A stretch of 35,611 nt of DNA, taken from Tangfeifania diversioriginum. Lineage in GTDB: Bacteria > Bacteroidota > Bacteroidia > Bacteroidales > Prolixibacteraceae. The stretch covers positions 1 through 35,611 of the forward strand of contig CAMCBW010000054.1 in NCBI GenBank assembly GCA_945873105.1, written 5' to 3'. A model generated the notes under the pieces. That model worked only from the letters and a program-made list of their open reading frames with translations. It was not told the origin of the DNA and did not search any database. A program made the translations under genes and the position numbers. This document shows positions 22,698-30,212 of this stretch, in pieces. Every line of letters begins with the position of its first letter. The stretch's first letter is position 1.

Positions 22698-24391
22698 TGA
22701 AGACAAATCGGAATTTAAAGGCAGCATTGGCGCTGTCGATTGCTATCATCTTGGGATTATCGTTCTGGAGTTTCAGGACGGATCAGAAAAATTTTGCGAT
22801 ATCAAAAAACTTGGATATATTTTATACCCTTTTTCGTGAACTGAATCTTTTCTACGTGGAGGAGATTGAACCGGAAAAGTTGATCAAGACCGGCATCGAT
22901 GATATGCTCGAATCACTTGATCCTTATACGACCTACATTCCGGAGGAGGATATGGATGATTTCAAATTCATGACCACCGGAGAGTATGGAGGAATTGGAG
23001 CGCTGATCAGCAGGAGGGGAAACCAGATCGTTGTGGCTGAGCCTTATGAAGGATTTCCGGCACAGAAAGCAGGATTAAAAGCCGGGGACATATTTGTAGA
23101 ACTGGATGGCAAACCGGTTGCCAAATCTACCGTCGAAGAGGTATCGGCAGGATTGAAAGGGCCGGCTAAAAAGGCATTGAAATTGAAGATGCTGCGGCCC
23201 GAATCCAAAAAACCCTATGAAGTTGAATTGGTTCGGGAAGAGATAAAAATTGATCCGGTAACCTATGCCGGGATGCTAAATCAGCAAACCGGGTACATCA
23301 GGCTCTCCAGTTTCACGGATGGATGTGCCGACCGGATCAAAGATTCATTTCTTGAGTTGCGCGACAAGAAAGGTGCTACGCGGATGATCCTTGATTTACG
23401 TTCCAATCCGGGCGGCTTGTTGGGTGAAGCCGTTAAGATGGTCAATCTTTTTGTAAAAAGAGGGGAAGAGGTCGTGAGTACCAGGGGGAAAGTGGTGCAG
23501 TGGGACAAGACCTACCGTGCAACAGAACAACCCATTGATACTTTAATGCCGATGGTCGTCCTGGTAAACAGGGGATCAGCCTCAGCTTCTGAGATTGTCG
23601 CCGGTGCCTTGCAGGACCTCGACCGGGTGGTGGTGATGGGGAAAAGGACTTTTGGCAAAGGACTGGTTCAAACGACCAGAGATCTGAGCTACAATACCAA
23701 ACTGAAGGTCACCACGGCAAAATATTACATTCCCAGCGGCAGGTGCATACAGGCAATCGACTATGCGCACCGCGACAAGGATGGCAGTGTAGGATCGATT
23801 CCGGACTCCCTTATGCATGAGTTCTCCACCAAGAAGGGACGGAAAGTCTTTGATGGCGGGGGTATAATTCCCGATGTGAAAATGGAGCAGGATACCCTTT
23901 GTGACTTGGCATACAAACTCATACAAGAAAATATCGTATTTGATTTTGCCACAAAATTTGCCAACAGCAATCCCTCGATTGCCGCTCCTGATCAATTTGT
24001 AATCACAGACCAGGTTTTTGATGATTTTCACCAGTTTATCCTGACCAAACCATTCACCTACGAATCGAGGAGCGAAAAGATGTTGAAGGGATTGATTGAA
24101 ACAGCCAAAAAAGAGCGCGCCTTTGACGAGAATAAATCGGAGTTCGAAGCGTTGGAGAAAGGATTGGTAATCAGTGTGGAGCGGGATTTGAAAAAATTCA
24201 GGAAGGAGGTCTGCAGCGTTTTGACCGACGAAATTGTCTCGCGATACTATTACCAGAAAGGCGCAGTAATTGCCTCGTTCAAGGATGATTTGGACATTGA
24301 AAAAGCAAAGTCGGTACTGGCCAACACCAAGGAATATCATGCCTACCTGCAGCCAGTTGTAACGGCCACCAATCCGGTCAAAAAGAAATAG
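22697..24391 (+). CDS. S41 family carboxyl-terminal processing protease
   Basis: A periplasmic serine protease of the CtpA/Prc family that trims or degrades envelope proteins. The 564-residue product has an N-terminal signal anchor (LKAALALSIAIILGLSFWSF), a PDZ domain at ~75-165 (GGIGALISRRGNQIVVAEPYEGFPAQKAGLKAGDIFVELDG), then the protease core with NRGSASASEIVAGALQD, where Ser296 is the expected nucleophile by alignment to E. coli Prc, and KRTFGKGLVQ with Lys321 as general base. The C-terminal ~150 residues are helical and family-typical. The start at 22697 overlaps the short upstream ORF; the in-frame ATG at 22655 would precede the signal anchor by 14 residues. Confidence 0.93.
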   Translation: MKTNRNLKAALALSIAIILGLSFWSFRTDQKNFAISKNLDIFYTLFRELNLFYVEEIEPEKLIKTGIDDMLESLDPYTTYIPEEDMDDFKFMTTGEYGGIGALISRRGNQIVVAEPYEGFPAQKAGLKAGDIFVELDGKPVAKSTVEEVSAGLKGPAKKALKLKMLRPESKKPYEVELVREEIKIDPVTYAGMLNQQTGYIRLSSFTDGCADRIKDSFLELRDKKGATRMILDLRSNPGGLLGEAVKMVNLFVKRGEEVVSTRGKVVQWDKTYRATEQPIDTLMPMVVLVNRGSASASEIVAGALQDLDRVVVMGKRTFGKGLVQTTRDLSYNTKLKVTTAKYYIPSGRCIQAIDYAHRDKDGSVGSIPDSLMHEFSTKKGRKVFDGGGIIPDVKMEQDTLCDLAYKLIQENIVFDFATKFANSNPSIAAPDQFVITDQVFDDFHQFILTKPFTYESRSEKMLKGLIETAKKERAFDENKSEFEALEKGLVISVERDLKKFRKEVCSVLTDEIVSRYYYQKGAVIASFKDDLDIEKAKSVLANTKEYHAYLQPVVTATNPVKKK

Positions 24392-24418
24392 CCGTTAAGA
24401 GTTTAACGACTATTTCTT
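24383..24418. terminator. Bidirectional terminator hairpin
   Basis: AAGAAATAG and CGTTAA (24383-24399) pair with TTTAACG and CTATTTCTT (24402-24418), a ~16-bp stem with one mismatch. The left arm includes the TAG stop of the protease gene. It serves the two convergent genes, with A- and T-rich flanks. Confidence 0.75.
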
Positions 24419-24438
24419 CCTATAGGATAGCAATCAGT

Positions 24439-24942
24439 TTACACAAAATGAAATTTACCCGGGAATAAAAAGGTAAGTCCGAACAAGAGTGAAACTATAA
24501 CAGCCAGAACGATAAAGAATACAATTATACCTGTTTTGTATCTTTTGTTGCTCCTTACCAGTGCTTGCAAAGCCAGGATCTTGGTGATTTTGTCCAGCAT
24601 CTTTTTTAGCGCCATCTGATCTTTCACAATGTAATCATATGCGCCAAGTTTCAAGGTATTTACGGCAACATCCACACTATCCTGACCGGATAAGAAGATA
24701 AATTCGGTCTGTGGGTGAATTTTCTTAACCTGCTTTAGCACGGCTATACCATCAATGCCTTCCAGAAGATAATCCTGGATGACAATGTCCGGATGCTCAT
24801 CAATTCTTTGTAAACACTCTTCTCCGCTGAAGAAGCTTTCAATCCTGTAAGATTTTTTGGATTGAAGATAGTTGACTATCAACTTGTTGTAAACAGGGTT
24901 GTCTTCAACTATAAAAATTAACGGTTCTGTCTGTTTTTGCAT
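24439..24942 (-). CDS. Membrane-anchored receiver-domain protein
   Basis: A 167-residue response regulator with a receiver domain at ~6-125 and no DNA-binding or enzymatic output. The receiver is intact: Glu13-Asp14, phosphoacceptor Asp57 in VIQDYLLEG, Ser85 and Lys107 (YIVKD). After a linker (LALQALVRSNKRYK) a single transmembrane helix follows (~138-160, TGIIVFFIVLAVIVSLLFGLTFLF) with a short tail PGKFHFV. The receiver would face the cytoplasm while tethered to the membrane. No histidine kinase is adjacent. It may act as a phosphate sink or as a scaffold at the membrane; the role is inferred. Confidence 0.85.
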   Translation of the reverse strand: MQKQTEPLIFIVEDNPVYNKLIVNYLQSKKSYRIESFFSGEECLQRIDEHPDIVIQDYLLEGIDGIAVLKQVKKIHPQTEFIFLSGQDSVDVAVNTLKLGAYDYIVKDQMALKKMLDKITKILALQALVRSNKRYKTGIIVFFIVLAVIVSLLFGLTFLFPGKFHFV

Positions 24943-25295
24943 GATGGTTAAAATTATGCTAAATAAAAAAACAAAACACTCACTTTACAACTTTGCCAAT
25001 AAAATTTTATTGCAGGAACAATGAGGTAGAAAAAGAAATCGTGGGATGACAATAGCTTTTACGTTGTTTTAGTTTTGATAGTTACAAAAGATGTCTTTAA
25101 ATAGCTCCTATTAGCAGAAAACACCACCTGAAATTAATTGTACAACCCAGACCTTTATTCGAATGAAATTCTCAAAAGATCGATTATGAACCGTACTCTT
25201 TTGTAAAAAAAATGTAATTTAGCAGAAATCAATGATTTTTTTCGATTCTGCCCAAGATATTCCGAATCAGTTAAATATAATTAATTACCAAGAAT
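24943..25295. other. 353-nt AT-rich intergenic region
   Basis: Divergent spacer between the receiver protein (minus) and the SPOR lipoprotein (plus). It contains a perfect 16-nt palindrome CAATAAAATTTTATTG (24997-25012) and a possible -7 box TAGTTTTG (25070-25077, plus strand) ~220 nt upstream of the lipoprotein gene, without a good -33. I see no ORF, tRNA or clear structured RNA. Confidence 0.5.
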
Positions 25296-25745
25296 ATGAG
25301 AAATCTAAATTTGTTTTTTTTACTTATTGCCTTCGTTTTACTGGCAGGATGTAAAACCCAAAAAATAGCTCCAAAACCGCAACCTGTTGCCCAGGAAAGT
25401 GCCGCTCCTGTCAAGGATGTTCCGGCGCCAAAGCAGGTCAAGCCCGTCAATGTTGCTTCAAAAGAGGAACGTTTTTCAGTTGCAGAAGGTGAAACTGACA
25501 ATTATGGAACCAACAAGTACTTCGTAATTATGGGAAGTTTCTCAGTTCTGGAGAATGCCAAACGTTTAAAAGAGACCCTGACAGCAGAAAATTTCAAGCC
25601 TTTGATTGTGATGAACGAAAATGGAATGTATCGGGTCTGTGGAAACAATTACGACCAGGAGTCTGCTGCCCGTGCAAGAATTGCTGAAGTCAGGAGTGAA
25701 TATCCCAAATACAGTGACATCTGGTTGTTGATCAAAAAGCAGTAA
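25296..25745 (+). CDS. SPOR-domain lipoprotein
   Basis: A 149-residue envelope protein. The signal peptide ends in the lipobox LLAGC (Cys19), so it is probably lipidated and held in the outer membrane. Residues 20-~70 form a Pro/Lys/Ala-rich flexible linker (KPQPVAQESAAPVKDVPAPKQVKPV). The C-terminal ~75 residues fit a SPOR domain (KYFVIMGSFSVLENAKRLKETLTAENFKPLIVMNENGMYRVCGNNY), which binds glycan strands stripped of peptide stems, often at division sites. It stands alone between two oppositely directed genes and shares a terminator hairpin with frr. The start ATG at 25296 fits the signal peptide. Confidence 0.9.
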   Translation: MRNLNLFFLLIAFVLLAGCKTQKIAPKPQPVAQESAAPVKDVPAPKQVKPVNVASKEERFSVAEGETDNYGTNKYFVIMGSFSVLENAKRLKETLTAENFKPLIVMNENGMYRVCGNNYDQESAARARIAEVRSEYPKYSDIWLLIKKQ

Positions 25746-25746
25746 G

Positions 25747-25784
25747 AAAAGGAGATACTGATCAGATGGTCAGTATCTCCTTTT
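25747..25784. terminator. Bidirectional terminator shared by SPOR gene and frr
   Basis: AAAAGGAGATACTGA (25747-25761) pairs perfectly with TCAGTATCTCCTTTT (25770-25784): 15-bp stem, 8-nt loop, T-runs on both strands. The frr stop codon falls in the loop, so the right arm is also frr coding sequence. Confidence 0.9.
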
Positions 25785-26328
25785 CCTTTGCCTGTAACAT
25801 CAAGTCTATTTTCTTTGTATAGCTGTCGGTAAGTTCCTGAATTTGTTCGACGCTTACCTTCTCTTCATCCTCTGAGATTTCTTTTGCCTTCAGCATTTTC
25901 TTCAGGAAGTCGTTGCCATCTTTTCTGGCAGATCGGACACTCACTTTGGCCGTTTCGCTCTCCTTGTGTGCGTCCTTAACGAGGCTGCGTCGACGCTCTT
26001 CTGTTGGGACAGGAACATTTATTCGGATGATTTCTCCGTTATTTTCGGGATTAAACCCCAGATTCGAATTGATAATTGCCCGTTCAATGGTGTGAATCAT
26101 TTTTTTCTCCCAGGGCTGAATAGCAATGGTACGTGCATCCGGCGTGCTGATGTTGGCCACCTGAGGAAGTGGAGTCATTGCGCCGTAATAATCAACGTTT
26201 ACCCCGTCAATCATTCTGGTAGATGCTTTTCCTGCCCGGATGTGGGCAAGTTCATGATCGAGGTGGGCAATTGCATGCTCCATCCTTTCGATGGTCTCGT
26301 CAATCAACATTTGAATTTCCTCATTCAT
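25762..26328 (-). CDS. frr: Ribosome recycling factor
   Basis: Splits post-termination ribosomes together with EF-G. The 188-residue product has the triple-helix bundle layout with HIRAGKASTRMIDGVNVDYYGAMTPLPQVANIS (~29-60), the hinge domain with IQPWEKKMIHTIERAI, and GEIIRINVPVPTEERRRSLVKDAHKESETAKVSVRSARKDGNDFLKK in the long helix region. It follows pyrH by 50 nt in the same direction, the usual pyrH-frr pairing. Its 3' end forms the arm of the terminator shared with the SPOR gene. Confidence 0.97.
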   Translation of the reverse strand: MNEEIQMLIDETIERMEHAIAHLDHELAHIRAGKASTRMIDGVNVDYYGAMTPLPQVANISTPDARTIAIQPWEKKMIHTIERAIINSNLGFNPENNGEIIRINVPVPTEERRRSLVKDAHKESETAKVSVRSARKDGNDFLKKMLKAKEISEDEEKVSVEQIQELTDSYTKKIDLMLQAKEKEILTI

Positions 26329-26378
26329 ACAGCAAAATATTTACAGCTTTTATAGAACAGTACAGTACAATTTTTCGG

Positions 26379-27092
26379 TTATCCGTTGTACACATAGGTG
26401 CCAACCGGTTCGCCATGTACTACCTTCAATAGATTTCCCTTCTTATCCATGTTGAATACAATAATGGGGAGGTCGTTTTCTTTGCAGAGCGTAGTCGCAG
26501 TAAGGTCCATGATCCGAAGACCCCTGGAATAGACCTCATCGAAAGAGATCTTGTCAAATTTAGTGGCATCTGCATGCTTCTCTGGATCGGAGGTATAGAT
26601 GCCGTCGACCCTGGTTCCTTTGAGCATCACATCGGCGCCTACCTCGATGGCACGCAAGGAGGCTGCTGTATCCGTCGTAAAGAAAGGATTTCCGGTACCT
26701 GCCGCCATAATAGCGACCTCGCCCTTCTCCAGTGCTTTGATAGCCAGCTCTTTGGTGTAGAACTCACCAATTGGCTGCATCGCGATGGCTGTCAGAACCC
26801 TGGCTTTTATTTGCAGGGATTCCAATGCCGAAGCGAGGGCCAGACTGTTGATCACCGTAGCCAGCATGCCCATTTGATCACCCTTGCAGCGATCGAATCC
26901 TTTGGAGGCACCACTCAAACCGCGAAAAATGTTTCCACCTCCAATGACGATTCCAACTTCTATGCCAATGGAAATTATTTCCTTGATCTGGAGGGCATAA
27001 TCAGCCAATACTTCAGTATCGATACCGTGCTGCAATTTCCCTTGAAGTGATTCTCCCGACAACTTCAATAATACTCTGTTGTATTTTATCAT
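26379..27092 (-). CDS. pyrH: UMP kinase
   Basis: Phosphorylates UMP to UDP with ATP. The 237-residue amino acid kinase-fold protein has LLKLSGESLQG near the N-terminus, VIGGGNIFRG (phosphate loop), GDQMGMLATVINSLAL, and GTGNPFFTTDTAASLRA with KGTRVDGIYTSDP. I set the start at the ATG at 27092 (MIKYNRVLLKLSGES), not 27110: the promoter TTTG-18 nt-TAAATTTG ends at 27112, so transcription would begin about 27105, after the 27108-27110 ATG. It has its own promoter after the tsf terminator and leads into frr. Confidence 0.96.
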   Translation of the reverse strand: MIKYNRVLLKLSGESLQGKLQHGIDTEVLADYALQIKEIISIGIEVGIVIGGGNIFRGLSGASKGFDRCKGDQMGMLATVINSLALASALESLQIKARVLTAIAMQPIGEFYTKELAIKALEKGEVAIMAAGTGNPFFTTDTAASLRAIEVGADVMLKGTRVDGIYTSDPEKHADATKFDKISFDEVYSRGLRIMDLTATTLCKENDLPIIVFNMDKKGNLLKVVHGEPVGTYVYNG

Positions 27093-27111
27093 TTTAGCTT
27101 TATTATCCATA

Positions 27112-27141
27112 CAAATTTAAGTTAAAAAATTTGATTACAAA
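27112..27141 (-). promoter_or_regulatory. pyrH promoter
   Basis: On the minus strand TTTG (27141-27138), 18-nt spacer, TAAATTTG (27119-27112). It decides the pyrH start: a transcript starting near 27105 excludes the ATG at 27110. Confidence 0.75.
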
Positions 27142-27194
27142 CCTTATTTTAACCTATTGCAACGACATTTCCACCAATAAAAAAACCGTTGCGC

Positions 27195-27222
27195 AAAAAA
27201 AAAGCCTCCAATTGGAGGCTTT
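27195..27222 (-). terminator. Terminator after tsf
   Basis: A perfect 22-nt palindrome (27201-27222) made of AAAGCCTCCAA and its complement, followed on the minus strand by a run of nine Ts. It ends the rpsB-tsf transcript. Confidence 0.9.
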
Positions 27223-27244
27223 ACTATCAGGGGGAATACCATGA

Positions 27245-28069
27245 TCAGACGTTCAATGTAAAACGCTTGATCGCAGTTACTTTAAGGTCTTTGTCCACAC
27301 TTCCAAGATATTGACGAATGGTCATCTTGTTGTCTTTCACAAAGTCCTGGTTTAATAGGGTACTTTCCTTGAAGAATTTGTTCAGTGCGCCCTGGGCGAT
27401 CTTGTCGAGCATGTTTTCAGGCTTGCCTTCCAACCGGAATTTTTCCTTGGCAATCTTCAACTCCTGTTCAACAATTTCAGGAGCCACATCGTCATTGTCG
27501 ATGGCGACAGGACTCATGGCAGCAATCTGCATGGCTACATCTTTACCGACCTGAACATCCACTACTTTGTTAAAACCAACCAGCGTAGCCAGTTTGTTTC
27601 CGGGGTGGATGTAGGGTACAACAAAGGCAGCAGCGATACATTCGTAGAAAGGCAATTCAATCTTTTCTCCGATGATACCGGTTTGTTCCATTACCTGTTC
27701 CCCGATGGTGCGTCCATCCATGCTCAATGCCTTTACTGCATCCAGGCTGGTGCTTTTGTTCTCCAGTGCCTGATCCAAAATCTTATGGGTAAGGGCTACA
27801 AAGTTGTCATTTTTGGCTACGAAATCTGTTTCGCAATTGAGGGAGACAATCGCTCCAAAGCTTTGGTCGGCAGATACTTTGGCCAGAACCACACCTTCAG
27901 ATGATTCCCTGTCGGCACGTTTGCTGGCAACCAGTTTGCCCTTCTCGCGGATAATTTCTACCGCACGGTCAAAGTTTCCTTCGGCATCAGCCAAGGCATT
28001 CTTGCAATCCATCATTCCGGCGCCGGTTGCTTTGCGCAATTTGACTACATCAGCAGTACTAATTTCCAT
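27245..28069 (-). CDS. tsf: Elongation factor Ts
   Basis: Guanine-nucleotide exchange factor for EF-Tu. The 274-residue protein starts ISTADVVKLRKATGAGMMDCKNALADAEGNFDRAVEIIREKG, with the classic N-terminal UBA-like domain and TGAGMMDCK, then SLNCETDFVAKNDNF, the EF-Tu-binding core. The second core subdomain and the C-terminal helix follow (KFRLEGKPENMLDKIAQGALNKFFKE...). It is 33 nt downstream of rpsB, the near-universal pair, and is closed by a strong terminator. Confidence 0.98.
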   Translation of the reverse strand: MEISTADVVKLRKATGAGMMDCKNALADAEGNFDRAVEIIREKGKLVASKRADRESSEGVVLAKVSADQSFGAIVSLNCETDFVAKNDNFVALTHKILDQALENKSTSLDAVKALSMDGRTIGEQVMEQTGIIGEKIELPFYECIAAAFVVPYIHPGNKLATLVGFNKVVDVQVGKDVAMQIAAMSPVAIDNDDVAPEIVEQELKIAKEKFRLEGKPENMLDKIAQGALNKFFKESTLLNQDFVKDNKMTIRQYLGSVDKDLKVTAIKRFTLNV

Positions 28070-28102
28070 CTCAGAATAAATATTTTGAATTTATTGAAAT
28101 AA

Positions 28103-29002
28103 TTACTTTACCTCCTCAGGGAGATCTTCCTCTTCCTCCTCTGCAATTTCCTCATCATCCAGAATTGCATCGAGTTCTTCGTCAAGGATCTCCTCTTTGT
28201 CGTCAACCTCTTCTACCTCCTCATCGTCTTCAACGATGATTTTGGCTACGGCCTTCCGGCCTTTCTTCAGGGTTGAAAGCGGTTTTTCATCCTTGTCGTC
28301 GTTTTCACGCTCAACTTTACGGTCAGAAAGACCATCCTTGATGGCGTCGCACATCACTCCCACGATCAGATCGATGGATTGTGAAGCGTCGTCGTTGGCG
28401 GGAATGACGAAATCGATGCCATTGGGATCAGAGTTGGTATCTACCATTCCGAAGATTGGGATACTCAGGCGCTGGGCTTCGCGAACTGCGATTTTCTCTT
28501 TCATCACATCAATGATGAAAAGGGCGGCAGGCAGACGGGTAAGGTCAACGATTGAACCCAATATCTTCTCCAGTTTGGCCCTTTGACGGGAGATCTGAAG
28601 TTTTTCACGCTTGGAAAGGTTGTCCCAGCTGGAGTCCTTGATCATCTTGTCGATGGTCGACATCTTCTTTACCGCCTTACGGATGGTTGGGAAGTTGGTC
28701 AACATACCACCGGGCCAACGTTCAACAACGTAAGGCATATTCACAGCGGATACCTTCTCTGCTACAATTGATTTAGCCTGTTTTTTGGTCGCAACGAACA
28801 TAACCTTACGGCCTGAACGGGCGATTTGCTTGAGTGCATCGGCAGCTTCGTCAATCTTTACAATTGTTTTTTGCAGGTCGATGATATGAATCCCGTTCTT
28901 CTCCATGAAGATGTAAGGAGCCATGTTTGGATTCCATTTGCGTTTCAGGTGTCCAAAATGAACGCCTGCATCCAGCAACTGCTTAAATTCTGTTCTTGGC
29001 AT
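28103..29002 (-). CDS. rpsB: 30S ribosomal protein S2
   Basis: A small-subunit protein that docks S1 and sits at the head-body junction. The core is normal (FKQLLDAGVHFGHLKRKWNPNMAPYIFMEKNGIHIIDLQKT, RWPGGMLTNFPTIRKAV, LPAALFIIDV, PIFGMVDTNSDPNGIDFVIPANDDA). After residue ~235 comes a ~60-residue tail that is extremely acidic (Glu/Asp-rich, with DDEEVEEVDDKEEILDEELD), longer than in E. coli. The tail may interact with rRNA-poor partners or with S1; that is a guess. It leads the rpsB-tsf pair; the 108-nt gap to rpsI holds a possible stem (CCGG...CCGG) and a near-consensus TAAATTTT box. Confidence 0.97.
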   Translation of the reverse strand: MPRTEFKQLLDAGVHFGHLKRKWNPNMAPYIFMEKNGIHIIDLQKTIVKIDEAADALKQIARSGRKVMFVATKKQAKSIVAEKVSAVNMPYVVERWPGGMLTNFPTIRKAVKKMSTIDKMIKDSSWDNLSKREKLQISRQRAKLEKILGSIVDLTRLPAALFIIDVMKEKIAVREAQRLSIPIFGMVDTNSDPNGIDFVIPANDDASQSIDLIVGVMCDAIKDGLSDRKVERENDDKDEKPLSTLKKGRKAVAKIIVEDDEEVEEVDDKEEILDEELDAILDDEEIAEEEEEDLPEEVK

Positions 29003-29110
29003 AATAATTTGTTTACTTTCTGTTCAGTCAATTTCCCGGTAGTTCGCTTGGGAAGTCCGGAAAATTTAGATGCTAAACCTGTTATTAAAAATAAAAAGTG
29101 TTTGAATCGA

Positions 29111-29497
29111 TTAACGTTTCGAGAATTGGAATCTCTTGCGTGCTTTTGGTTGTCCTGGTTTTTTACGTTCCACTTCGCGTGGGTCACGGGTTAAAAATCC
29201 GGCAGCCTTCAGCTTGGGCCGAAATTCGGCGTTAACTTGCAGCAAGGCACGTGAAATCCCCAAACGAAGCGCTTCAGCCTGACCAGTCAGACCGCCACCG
29301 TCGAGATTGACTTTGATGTCATACTGACCGGCAACTTCACATAGGTGCAAAGGTTGCTGAACAACATATTGCAGGGTACCTACCGGGAAGTACTCGTTCA
29401 ATTCTCTCTTGTTGATGGTAATATTTCCTTTGCCTTCAGTAAGATATACACGGGCAACAGCAGTTTTTCTCCTGCCTAAAGCATTAATTACTTCCAT
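29111..29497 (-). CDS. rpsI: 30S ribosomal protein S9
   Basis: Ribosomal protein whose basic C-terminal tail touches the P-site tRNA. The 128-residue product has [15 protein letters not shown] at the start, [20 protein letters not shown] in the middle and the typical C-terminus [24 protein letters not shown] ending in the conserved K-R. It is 5 nt downstream of rplM, the standard rplM-rpsI operon. Confidence 0.98.
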   Translation of the reverse strand: MEVINALGRRKTAVARVYLTEGKGNITINKRELNEYFPVGTLQYVVQQPLHLCEVAGQYDIKVNLDGGGLTGQAEALRLGISRALLQVNAEFRPKLKAAGFLTRDPREVERKKPGQPKARKRFQFSKR

Positions 29498-29502
29498 GAT
29501 AC

Positions 29503-29958
29503 TTATCTAATATTGTCAAGGTTAATAACTTTTGGCATCTGAGCTGCATTGTCGTGCTCAGCGCCAACATATACATGCAAATTGGTGAACAGCTTGGCTC
29601 CAAGACTATTCTTCGGCAACATACCTTTAACGGCTTTTTCGACCATACGGGCAGGATGTTTGGCCATCATCTCTTCAGCCGTTGTAAAACGCTGACCACC
29701 CGGGTGCCCCGTGTGGCGGATGTAAACTTTGCCTTTCATCTTGTTTCCGGTCAGACGAACTTTCTCCGCATTGATAACGATAACATTGTCACCGCAATCC
29801 ACGTGAGGAGTATACCCCGGTTTGTGTTTGCCTCTGAGTACCAATGCAATTTTGCTTGACAATCTACCCAGGATTTGGTCTGTGGCATCTACCACTACCC
29901 ATTCTTTTTGTACCGTTGCTTTGTTGAGCGATACGGTTCTGTAACTTAAAGTGTCCAC
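29503..29958 (-). CDS. rplM: 50S ribosomal protein L13
   Basis: An early-assembly large-subunit protein. The 151-residue protein has [59 protein letters not shown] and the C-terminal [27 protein letters not shown]. It has its own TACTTTTG promoter ~160 nt upstream and a long leader with a long-range helix (see the leader entry), pointing to autoregulation by L13. Confidence 0.98.
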   Translation of the reverse strand: MDTLSYRTVSLNKATVQKEWVVVDATDQILGRLSSKIALVLRGKHKPGYTPHVDCGDNVIVINAEKVRLTGNKMKGKVYIRHTGHPGGQRFTTAEEMMAKHPARMVEKAVKGMLPKNSLGAKLFTNLHVYVGAEHDNAAQMPKVINLDNIR

Positions 29959-30113
29959 TTTCGGTTCAATTTATAATGTGATACAATCCATTTTTTGTCG
30001 GTTCACCTGTCGAATCAGCGCTGTACCAGTTCACCGGATTCCACTATCCGAAGAATTTTGCTAAGGTTGATACCGCCTCCAATCCGTACAACGACAAATT
30101 AGGATAAAATCGG
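29959..30113 (-). ncRNA. Candidate structured leader of the rplM-rpsI operon
   Basis: About 155 nt of leader between the predicted start site and rplM, long for this phylum. TTTGTCG (30098-30092 on the minus strand) can pair with CGACAAA (30000-29994), closing a ~91-nt domain. Inside it are a perfect 5-bp hairpin CGGAT/ATCCG (30035-30050), the palindrome CAGCGCTG (30017-30024), and GGTGAAC occurring twice. L13 leaders have been described in Bacteroidia (from memory), so this may be one, but I did not verify a match. Confidence 0.45.
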
Positions 30114-30118
30114 GACTG

Positions 30119-30148
30119 CAAAAGTAGCGTATTTTTTTAAAACAACAA
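30119..30148 (-). promoter_or_regulatory. rplM-rpsI promoter
   Basis: On the minus strand TTGTTG (30148-30143), then TACTTTTG (30126-30119), with 16-19 nt between, and GCAG at the expected start. Confidence 0.7.
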
Positions 30149-30185
30149 CTCCTGCTAAAAAATAAGTAGTACAATATCAGGAGTT
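30147..30185 (-). terminator. Terminator-like hairpin after the outer-membrane protein gene
   Basis: AACTCCTG (30185-30178 on the minus strand) pairs with CAGGAGTT (30154-30147) over a 23-nt AT-rich loop, followed by TGTTGTTTTAAAAAAATA. It is a weak intrinsic terminator between the 30213 gene and the rplM promoter. Confidence 0.5.
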
Positions 30186-30212
30186 AAAGCAGATATCTGG
30201 AGCAGAGTTGGT

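Noticed and set aside
23582-24340. 252-codon minus-strand ORF inside the S41 protease gene
   Set aside because: Antisense shadow; no promoter, no signal or domain pattern.
24943-25295. Small RNA gene in the 353-nt spacer
   Set aside because: Only one isolated -7 box and a short palindrome; no terminator-ended structured segment could be supported.
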